A DNA stretch of 6,553 nucleotides, taken from the NCBI GenBank assembly GCA_021732945.1, contig JAKFWB010000088.1, forward strand, positions 1-6,553, in the 5' to 3' direction. Under the pieces are notes generated by a model. It was not told the origin of the DNA and did not search any database. It worked only from the letters and a program-made list of their open reading frames with translations. The position numbers and the translations under genes are program-made. Each line of letters begins with the position of its first letter. Position 1 is the first letter of the stretch. The stretch is from Porphyrobacter sp. Lineage in GTDB: Bacteria; Pseudomonadota; Alphaproteobacteria; Sphingomonadales; Sphingomonadaceae. Shown piece after piece: positions 1 to 4,990 of the stretch.

Positions 1-29
1 GGACAGTGTCTGGTGCGGGCTAAATCGGG

Positions 30-71
30 GGTTGGGGCTCAAATTGGCACCATGGCGGCCAAGCCCCAATC
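30..71. other. Stem-loop (imperfect inverted repeat) in the leader region
   Basis: TTGGGGCT at 32-39 is the exact reverse complement of AGCCCCAA at 62-69. The outer stem can extend by a G-U pair (31/70) and a G-C pair (30/71), and an inner TGGC (45-48) can pair with GCCA (58-61), leaving a loop at 49-57. No T-run follows on either strand, so this is not a classical intrinsic terminator. It could mark the end of a gene lying left of the window, or an RNA structure ahead of the gene at 219. Its role is not shown by the sequence. Confidence 0.4.
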
Positions 72-169
72 AGCCGCCTGGAGACCCCATCTACCCCATC
101 CTCTTCATCATCCCGCGCAGTCACCCGCATCGCCGCTCTTGCCTGTCGCTGCGCATTGTCGCAAAGCGC

Positions 170-191
170 TGCCAGCACATTGCCAGCACTT
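170..191 (+). repeat. Two tandem 11-bp direct repeats upstream of the NDUFA9-like gene
   Basis: TGCCAGCACAT (170-180) is followed at once by TGCCAGCACTT (181-191), 10 of 11 bases identical. The pair ends 27 bp before the ATG at 219. Direct repeats one helical turn apart can be operator half-sites, but no promoter elements could be fixed around them, so a regulatory role is only a possibility. Confidence 0.35.
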
Positions 192-218
192 AGGCCGCCA
201 TCAAGAGCACCCCAACCC

Positions 219-1184
219 ATGCCCACCTCCTCTCCGCTTTCCGGCCAGCTTGTCACCCTGTTCGGCGGCAGCGGCTATATCGGCAATTATGTCGCGCAAG
301 CCTTGTTGGAGCGCGGCGCGCGGTTGCGGCTGGCGAGCAGGGCGCCCTACAAGGCGCAAGGGCTCAAGCCGCTCGCCAATCTCGGCCAGCTGCAATTCCT
401 GCCATGCGACATCACCAATGAAGCGCACGTCGCTGCCGCGCTGGATGGGGCCGATTATGTCGTCAATCTGGTCGGCGCCTTCGCTGGCGATCTCAACACT
501 GTGATGGGCGAGGCGCCCGGCACCATTGCCCGGCTGGCCGCCGCCGCCGGCGTCACAGCGATGGTGCATATCAGCGCCAGCGGTGCCGATGCCGCATCCC
601 CTACCGCCTATGCCAAGTCCAAGGCGCTGGGCGAGAGCCGCGTGCTGGCCGGTTTTCCCACCGCGACGATCCTGCGACCCTCGATCGTGTTCGGCAAGGA
701 TGACAATTTCCTCAACCTGTTTGGCGGGATGATCGAAATGCTGCCGGTGCTGCCGGTGTTCGGGCCGGAGGCGAAGCTGCAACTCGTCTATGCCGATGAC
801 GTGGCCGAGGCGGTGGCGACCGCGCTGGAGCACCCCGAGGAGCACGGCGGCCGCACCTATGAACTGGGCGGGCCGGAGCAGCTCAGCATGATCGAGATCC
901 ACGAGCGCATCGCGGAGGCGCAGGGGCGCAAGCGCCGCTTCATCGCCATGCCCGATGGCCTGAGCGCCGCCTTTGCCGCCATGCCGTTGACCCCGATGAG
1001 CCGCGACCAATGGGCGCTGCTCAAGCCCGGCAGCACGGTGGCACCGGGCGCGCTGGGCTTTGCCGAACTGGGGATCGAGCCCAAGCCGCTGGGCCTGTTC
1101 CTTGACAAGTGGATGCTGCGCTACCGCAAGCACGGGCGCTTTGGCGCGGCAAACGAGCGGGCCAAGTCGCGCAAGGCGGGGTAA
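219..1184 (+). CDS. NAD(P)-binding atypical SDR, complex I NDUFA9-like protein
   Basis: This 321-residue protein has a Rossmann fold typical of the atypical/extended short-chain dehydrogenases grouped with the complex I accessory subunit NDUFA9. The N-terminal strand ends in the dinucleotide motif GGSGYIG (residues 16-22, Gly16/19/22). A C-D-I acidic turn lies at 63-65, an N-L-V-G stretch at 83-86, and V-H-I-S-A-S at 116-121 precedes a Tyr131-x3-Lys135 pair (YAKSK). A basic tail (KWMLRYRKHGRFG) closes the protein. Family members bind NAD(P)H; in alphaproteobacteria they are annotated as complex I NDUFA9-family or as nucleoside-diphosphate-sugar epimerase-like, and the true substrate is usually unknown. 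The ATG at 219 was chosen because homologous proteins begin shortly before the Rossmann motif. An in-frame TTG at 156 would add 21 low-complexity residues. The ribosome binding site is weak (AAGAG at 203-207). The last 33 codons recur in diverged form at 1517-1615. Confidence 0.88.
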   Translation: MPTSSPLSGQLVTLFGGSGYIGNYVAQALLERGARLRLASRAPYKAQGLKPLANLGQLQFLPCDITNEAHVAAALDGADYVVNLVGAFAGDLNTVMGEAPGTIARLAAAAGVTAMVHISASGADAASPTAYAKSKALGESRVLAGFPTATILRPSIVFGKDDNFLNLFGGMIEMLPVLPVFGPEAKLQLVYADDVAEAVATALEHPEEHGGRTYELGGPEQLSMIEIHERIAEAQGRKRRFIAMPDGLSAAFAAMPLTPMSRDQWALLKPGSTVAPGALGFAELGIEPKPLGLFLDKWMLRYRKHGRFGAANERAKSRKAG

Positions 1185-1501
1185 GCGCCCTTCGGTTCGG
1201 AGGGGAAGCGCGGTCCCTTGCGCTTGGCCGATGCCGCTTTCGTTCATCTCCAGCCCTGTTGGAGACACAGGTTACACTGTTCAGAAGCGAAAAACCTGGG
1301 CCACCAAACTGCCGCGGCGCAATGCCGATCCGCCCCACCCGCGCGCACCATGCCGCGACGCTCTGAAGCGGGCGCAAGGTCACGGGCAAAAGGGGCTGAG
1401 GCAACGTGGGCATACCCCCGCAATAATCCCTGCGCCCCGCTGTAGGAAACCCCGCCTTGGGGGTGCCCCTAGGCCAGCGCGGCGACTGAGCGCGCTTTCA
1501 G
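1185..1501. other. Non-coding gap after the NDUFA9-like gene, with weak hairpins
   Basis: I see no credible gene here; open frames crossing it lack ribosome binding sites and family signals. Three short hairpins can be drawn. CCCTTC (1188-1193) pairs with GAGGGG (1200-1205) right after the stop codon and may help end the upstream transcript. TCTCCA (1247-1252) pairs with TGGAGA (1260-1265). TAGG+ACCCC (1443-1453) pairs with GGGGT+CCTA (1460-1471) around a small internal loop. None is followed by a T-run. GC is high, like the left flank, so this stretch is probably chromosomal or donor-chromosomal spacer rather than part of the restriction-modification genes. Confidence 0.5.
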
Positions 1502-1666
1502 ATCGACGTCGCCGCCCCCAAGCCGCCGGGCCTGTTTTTGGGCAAGTGGATGCTGGGCTATCGCAAGCATGGCCGCTTTGGCGCGGCCAATGAACGGGCC
1601 AATGCGGGCAAGGCGAGGTATGCAGGCGGGCGGCATGGGGCTGATAGCAGGGCAGGCATAGACTGA
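1502..1666 (+). pseudogene. Diverged second copy of the 3' end of the NDUFA9-like gene
   Basis: Read from 1502, this frame gives I-D-V-A-A-P-K-P-P-G-L-F-L-G-K-W-M-L and continues Y-R-K-H-G-R-F-G-A-A-N-E-R-A, matching the C-terminus of the protein at 219-1184 (27 of 33 residues). Over codons 1517-1615 versus 1080-1178 I count 84 of 99 bases identical. Eight codons differ silently and six change the residue, and the frame is unbroken across the match. Homology starts abruptly at about 1502, with a TGA just upstream (1487-1489) and no start codon or Rossmann domain. Past 1615 the frame runs on for 16 unrelated codons to a TGA at 1664-1666. The silent changes suggest this tail evolved as a working gene in another lineage before being stranded here; it is a gene remnant, not a gene. 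Confidence 0.85.
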
Positions 1667-1816
1667 GCCGTACCGCGCCGCGAGCCGGTTAAGAAATGCT
1701 TGGATTGCGGCATGGGTCGTTGGGGGGAGCTTGCCGTCCGGATTGGTTATGTTGACGACACTTAGCGGACGTAAATCAGAGCCACTCTCATGACGCAAAA
1801 TTTCAGTTTGGCTGCT
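1667..1816. other. Junction segment between gene remnant and restriction operon
   Basis: GC falls across this stretch from island-flanking to island-like values (about 62% in 1681-1740, about 45% in 1741-1800 by hand count). I recognise no gene. On the minus strand, 26 bp beyond the endonuclease stop, an ATG at 1791 opens M-R-V-A-L-I-Y-V-R, then TAA, then V-S-S-T. This resembles the start of serine recombinases but is only 13 residues long. A longer minus-strand frame (1798 down to 1469) begins only at TTG and runs antisense through the gene remnant, so it is not called. Confidence 0.4.
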
Positions 1817-2674
1817 CTAAGTCCGCCTGATAGCGGTCGCACCTGACTCTTGGATAACTACACCGCCGCGAGATACTCTCGTCGTCCGCAGCATGTCAGC
1901 GCCACGATTCTCAACGTCAAAATCGACCCTATTTAGTTCATCTGCCTGCCCACCGAAACATGCGTGGAAGGCAGCTAGGAGTTCGACCGCATCCAAACTT
2001 TGTGCTCTGGGACTTGGATTGTTGCGCGGTGCGGGGATAGTTGCTGGGAACAGGTAGATGCAGGGGGGCGGCAGGCGATACGGGCCGACTTCGTTCAAAC
2101 GTCCTTCATTCGCGAGCACTTTGGGGCAAGGTCTGCCAATCGTGCCGCAGACCATGTCCCAAACAATCAGACCATCTACACGCTGCGACCGCGAGATGAT
2201 TTCAGCACTAAGGCGCGTATGGATTCCCGACCACGCATTGTGGCGTGGATCGGCACCTGGGTTTGTGCAAACGCTCCAAAGCACAAACTCGTTGGCGTGT
2301 GGCGGGCGTTCAAAAATATTGGTGTTGTTGCCGTCGAGGCAGCCCTTCAGTTCTATCACGGCCACCTTTCCGGAGTTTAGGCTAACCGAATAATCATGAC
2401 GATTGTTCTCGCCAGCCGATTCCCAGTCGGCAATGTGACCACCATCTTGCATGTAGTTTAATACGTGAGCGACGAACTCCCGCTTTTCCCGCATAGTGGC
2501 TGAGAATTGGCCGCGGATGCGTTCAATGGCTCCACGGAACAGGCCGCTGTTGTAGAACTCAGCTTCGTCCAAGCCGTGATCACCAAGCAGATGTGCCTCA
2601 GTCTTGAGCGTTTCGGTGAAGGATTCGATTTTTCTGCGAAGATCTGCGTTTTGTTCGCAGGGAATAATTGTCAT
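1817..2674 (-). CDS. Type II restriction endonuclease, PD-(D/E)XK type
   Basis: This 285-residue protein is inferred to cleave unmethylated DNA at the site protected by the adjacent methyltransferase. A candidate PD-(D/E)XK active site is visible: Asp94 in H-D-Y-S-V, then the hydrophobic strand V-A-V-I-E-L-K-G with Glu108-x-Lys110. An N-terminal helical, charged region (about 7-70) precedes it. A distinctive block, D-G-L-I-V-W-D-M-V-C-G-T (167-178) followed by G-R-P-C-P-K (180-185), lies in the middle. I do not recognise the family or target sequence. Its ATG overlaps the methyltransferase stop (ATGA, 2674-2671), and there is no strong ribosome binding site in front of it, so translation probably depends on ribosomes finishing the methyltransferase. 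That order delays the nuclease until protection is made. The gene appears intact. Assignment rests on the motif plus the tight pairing, not on a recognised homologue. Confidence 0.8.
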   Translation of the reverse strand: MTIIPCEQNADLRRKIESFTETLKTEAHLLGDHGLDEAEFYNSGLFRGAIERIRGQFSATMREKREFVAHVLNYMQDGGHIADWESAGENNRHDYSVSLNSGKVAVIELKGCLDGNNTNIFERPPHANEFVLWSVCTNPGADPRHNAWSGIHTRLSAEIISRSQRVDGLIVWDMVCGTIGRPCPKVLANEGRLNEVGPYRLPPPCIYLFPATIPAPRNNPSPRAQSLDAVELLAAFHACFGGQADELNRVDFDVENRGADMLRTTRVSRGGVVIQESGATAIRRT

Positions 2675-3828
2675 GCAGCCGCCATAAGTCTCTTTGCCGC
2701 CATAAGGCAGGGCTCAAATAGCTGTTCTGCAAGATGGCGCACGACCGGCACGACAACCCCATCACCGGTTAAGTGATACGCCTCATTATACTTTTCAGGC
2801 AAACGGTAATCATCTGAAAGGCCCATGAGGCGGGCTGTTTCCCGACTAGAAATCAAACGAGATTTCACTGACTTTCCGTCAACCACTAGAATGAGTTGCC
2901 GACTTGAGCCGCCGCCCGGAGTGCGAAGGCATCCTGCTATGTCGTCAAATCGCACCTCTGCGCGTTGGACTTTCTGGCCGCCTGCATCGAACCGAGTGCG
3001 CTTATAGATCGTGCCAACCATCTTCCGGCCAGCGCGTTTGGCATGGTTTACCTTAGCCAGATTGACTGTGCTCATCATCGACAAGAGCTTTTGTGTCTCT
3101 GCATCCGAGTGCCATGCGACGTCTGATGGTGCCGCCTCAATCAGATCGGCAAAGCGCATACTTGATAGCACTGGTGGTGTAAGTCGCCACCACAGCCAGC
3201 GATCCTTTGCTGCGCTGGGTAACATATCATATGAGGTGCGTAGCGCCTTGGGGTGCCATTGCGCCGACGCACCGTCACCAATCAAGTCGCGTGGAATTTT
3301 TACACCGTCACGAACACCCACTACAAAGAGCCGAGGGCGCGAGTGTGGGACAAAGAGTGCTGCGTCGATCACAACCGCGCCGAAGCGATAGCCCGATTTT
3401 ACGAACGAGTTGCAGATCGCCTCAAAATCTTTTCCGCCATGTGAGGTCAGAGTTCCGGTGACATTTTCAAGCGCAATGATGTCTGGCGCACGACCATCGG
3501 CAATCAACGAATCCATCAATCGCCAGAAAGGCCAGAAGGTGCCAGAACGGTCACCTCGCAACCCCGCTCCACCGCCAGCAAGCGATAAATCTTGGCAGGG
3601 AAATGAAGCCCAGACCAGATTTGCCCGATCCGGCAAATCTTTGATTTTCAGCTTCGCAACATCGCCGCACACAAGTGAATTGTCACCCCAATTACTGGCA
3701 TATGAAGCACATTTTTTCTGGTCGAAGTCGTTGGCGAAAAGGCAGTTCCAATTGGCTGCACCTAGGCCCGCATGAGCCATGCCGCCGCCAGCGAAAAATT
3801 CGTAAAATGTGAAACTCAGACCTGCCAT
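2671..3828 (-). CDS. C5-cytosine DNA methyltransferase of a type II R-M system
   Basis: This 385-residue enzyme transfers a methyl group from S-adenosylmethionine to carbon 5 of cytosine in a specific DNA site. The conserved C5 motifs appear in order: motif I F-F-A-G-G-G (11-16) for SAM binding; acidic N-D-F-D (33-36); motif IV S-F-P-C-Q (75-79) with catalytic Cys78; motif VI E-N-V (121-123); motif VIII H-S-R-P-R (162-166); motif IX R-E-T-A-R-L-M-G (329-336); and motif X G-D-G-V-V-V-P-V (355-362). The variable region at about 175-300 should hold the target recognition domain; its sequence specificity cannot be read by eye. Length is normal for a monospecific enzyme and nothing is missing. The start at 3828 has a good ribosome binding site (AGAGG, 3839-3835, 6-nt spacer) and a promoter close upstream. 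It is first in a two-gene operon with the endonuclease (4-bp overlap). No vsr gene or classic controller gene lies beside it. Confidence 0.95.
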   Translation of the reverse strand: MAGLSFTFYEFFAGGGMAHAGLGAANWNCLFANDFDQKKCASYASNWGDNSLVCGDVAKLKIKDLPDRANLVWASFPCQDLSLAGGGAGLRGDRSGTFWPFWRLMDSLIADGRAPDIIALENVTGTLTSHGGKDFEAICNSFVKSGYRFGAVVIDAALFVPHSRPRLFVVGVRDGVKIPRDLIGDGASAQWHPKALRTSYDMLPSAAKDRWLWWRLTPPVLSSMRFADLIEAAPSDVAWHSDAETQKLLSMMSTVNLAKVNHAKRAGRKMVGTIYKRTRFDAGGQKVQRAEVRFDDIAGCLRTPGGGSSRQLILVVDGKSVKSRLISSRETARLMGLSDDYRLPEKYNEAYHLTGDGVVVPVVRHLAEQLFEPCLMAAKRLMAAA

Positions 3829-3849
3829 CGCTGACCTCTCTAGCAGCGA

Positions 3850-3878
3850 GGTATACCGATGGCATCATTTGATTTCAA
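3850..3878 (-). promoter_or_regulatory. Sigma70-like promoter of the restriction-modification operon
   Basis: On the minus strand TTGAAA (3878-3873) and TATACC (3855-3850) are separated by exactly 17 bp, matching the -35/-10 consensus well. Transcription would start about 14 nt before the methyltransferase ATG, leaving a short leader that contains the AGAGG ribosome binding site. No second promoter is evident in front of the endonuclease, so both genes probably share this one. The opposite-strand small frame at 3859 starts inside this promoter. Confidence 0.55.
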
Positions 3879-3996
3879 GAACAAACTAGCAACAAAGGGT
3901 TCCCGGATGGCTGTCAGGTTTTGGATGCAAAGTTCGGGCTCTTGTAAGACCGAGGTTTTCTCGCAACCTGACTGCATCTTTCCAAGGCCCGTCTAA
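3859..3996 (+). CDS. Possible 45-aa small ORF divergent from the methyltransferase
   Basis: An ATG at 3859 with a plausible ribosome binding site (GAGG at 3848-3851, 7-nt spacer) opens a 45-codon frame beginning M-A-S-F-D-F-K-N-K-L and ending P-R-P-V before TAA at 3994-3996. It lies back to back with the methyltransferase, overlaps its promoter, and its stop codon overlaps the end of the hydrolase gene on the other strand. I recognise no family; it lacks an obvious helix-turn-helix or membrane segment. It could be a truncated gene cut at the right edge of the island, a small regulator, or chance. No promoter was found for it. Confidence 0.2.
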   Translation: MASFDFKNKLATKGSRMAVRFWMQSSGSCKTEVFSQPDCIFPRPV

Positions 3997-4874
3997 CCCA
4001 GTGCCGCCGCGTAAAGCGCCTTCAAATCCGCCTCGCCGCGCCCGGCGGCTGTCGCATCATAGGCCGGGCTGTCGGACACCATCCAGCCGTGATCGCCGGG
4101 ATAGACGGTGACGGTGGCGGGCACGTCGGCGGCCTTGGCGGCTTCGGCAAAGGTCACCTTGTCGTTGGGCGCTTCGGCATCGTCGTCCTGCGCCACGGCG
4201 ATCAGCAAGCTCGCATCGACCTTGCCGAGCACCTTGTGCGGGCTCATCGGATTGTCGGCGCGAACCAACCCGCCGCCGTGGAAGCTCGCTGCCGCCTTGA
4301 TCCGTGATGGCACCGCCGCCGCGCTCCACACAGTGAACGGCCCGCCCATGCAGTATCCTTGGGTGCCGATGCCCTTGGCCTGATCGACGCCCTCCTGCCG
4401 GTCGAGCCAGTCCACAATCGCGGTCGCATCGCGCATGATCGTTTCGGCATTCAGCTTGCCGCGCCACGGGCCGACCTTCTGGAAGCCGCCGCCCGAAATG
4501 AAGGCGGCGAAATCGGCGAATTGTTCGCCGGTGACGTCGCGGTAATAGGGGTTCACCACCAGCACGGCGTAGCCTGCGGCGGCGAGATTGCGCGCGATCA
4601 TACGCTTGGATTCGCGGATGCTGGCGATATCGGGCCACAGGATCACCGCGGGGTGGTTGCCGGCCTCGGGTTGCACGAAGAAGCCGTCCATCGTGCCATC
4701 GGCGGTGGCGAAGGTAACGCCGCGCTCCTTCAGGCCGGGGCCGGGCATCCGGGCATTGGTCTCGCTCGTCCCACCGCTGCATGCGGCCAGCGCCGCCGTG
4801 CCGGATAGCGCGCCGAACTGGCGGCGGCTGATTGTTTGCTTGGCCCAATCGGCCAGTTTGCTCTCATCGCACAT
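3993..4874 (-). CDS. Dienelactone hydrolase family protein, Tat-exported lipoprotein
   Basis: This 293-residue alpha/beta hydrolase belongs to the dienelactone hydrolase family, which uses a Cys-Asp-His triad to hydrolyse lactone or ester bonds. The nucleophile elbow is G-Y-C-M-G-G (Cys175), the likely acid is within D-D-D (230-232), and the His is His262 in G-D-H-G-W. At the N-terminus a twin-arginine motif S-R-R-Q-F-G (16-21), a hydrophobic stretch and a lipobox L-A-A-C (Cys32) predict Tat export and lipid anchoring, whereas the classical chlorocatechol-pathway enzymes are cytoplasmic. The natural substrate is unknown. The start at 4874 is supported by an AGGAGA ribosome binding site (4887-4882, 7-nt spacer) and by the placement of the signal. 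It is transcribed away from the PQQ dehydrogenase gene across a 116-bp gap, and its 3' end borders the acquired island without disruption. Confidence 0.9.
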   Translation of the reverse strand: MCDESKLADWAKQTISRRQFGALSGTAALAACSGGTSETNARMPGPGLKERGVTFATADGTMDGFFVQPEAGNHPAVILWPDIASIRESKRMIARNLAAAGYAVLVVNPYYRDVTGEQFADFAAFISGGGFQKVGPWRGKLNAETIMRDATAIVDWLDRQEGVDQAKGIGTQGYCMGGPFTVWSAAAVPSRIKAAASFHGGGLVRADNPMSPHKVLGKVDASLLIAVAQDDDAEAPNDKVTFAEAAKAADVPATVTVYPGDHGWMVSDSPAYDATAAGRGEADLKALYAAALG

Positions 4875-4905
4875 GCTGTTGTCTCCTGCTGTCCCGCACG
4901 CGCTT

Positions 4906-4935
4906 ATGATAGGCGGGAGCGGCGGGCATGGACAA
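4906..4935 (-). promoter_or_regulatory. Candidate promoter for the hydrolase gene
   Basis: On the minus strand TTGTCC (4935-4930) and TATCAT (4911-4906) are 18 bp apart, giving a start about 25 nt before the hydrolase ATG, upstream of its AGGAGA ribosome binding site. The match is moderate. No equally good promoter for the divergent dehydrogenase was found in the same 116-bp gap. Confidence 0.35.
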
Positions 4936-4990
4936 GCTGCGAATGAACCGGCAACATGCAGAATAAGAAAAATCGGGGAGTTTGGGATCG

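Larger units (their letters stand above)
1667..3992. other. Probable acquired restriction-modification island
   Basis: The block holds the methyltransferase and endonuclease genes plus flanking non-coding DNA. Its base composition is distinctly lower in GC than the genes on either side: hand-counted 60-base lines gave about 43-60% inside and about 68-73% outside. The left side abuts a remnant of the neighbouring gene's 3' end, and the right side reaches the stop codon of the hydrolase gene without damaging it. No integrase, transposase, terminal inverted repeat or target-site duplication is visible, so entry by homologous or homology-assisted recombination is more likely than transposition. 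The exact ends are approximate. Confidence 0.6.

Noticed and set aside
20..256. 78-codon minus-strand frame in the leader region
   Set aside because: Low-complexity composition, overlaps the start of the plus-strand gene, no supporting signal.
201..1268. 355-codon open frame on the minus strand opposite the NDUFA9-like gene
   Set aside because: Antisense shadow of a well-supported Rossmann protein in high-GC DNA; its translation is rich in R, A, G, H and shows no domain.
1268..1298. CAGGTT / AACCTG inverted repeat as a terminator or attachment site
   Set aside because: Only 6 bp with a 19-nt loop and no T-run; within chance expectation.
1060..1593. 177-codon plus-strand frame bridging the gene end, the gap and the remnant
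   Set aside because: It reads the NDUFA9-like tail and its remnant out of frame; similarity within it only reflects the duplicated tail.
1469..1798. 109-codon minus-strand frame following the endonuclease, as a third operon gene
   Set aside because: It starts only at TTG with no ribosome binding site and half of it is antisense to the gene remnant; no recognisable family.
2800..3300. Naming the methyltransferase target sequence from its recognition domain
   Set aside because: Specificity cannot be deduced by eye from the variable region; it would need a database match or methylome data.
3913..3972. 8-bp inverted repeat GTCAGGTT / AACCTGAC 44 bp apart, as a recombination end or operator
   Set aside because: Arms are short and far apart; a match this size is not surprising in ~150 bp, and it does not recur at the left side of the island in a matching form.
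3841..3992. Controller (C) protein gene or vsr gene accompanying the R-M pair
   Set aside because: The gap is too short for either, and the only small frame has no helix-turn-helix or Vsr motif.
4057..4848. 263-codon minus-strand frame overlapping the hydrolase
   Set aside because: Arginine-rich out-of-frame translation of the dienelactone hydrolase; no ribosome binding site and no domain.
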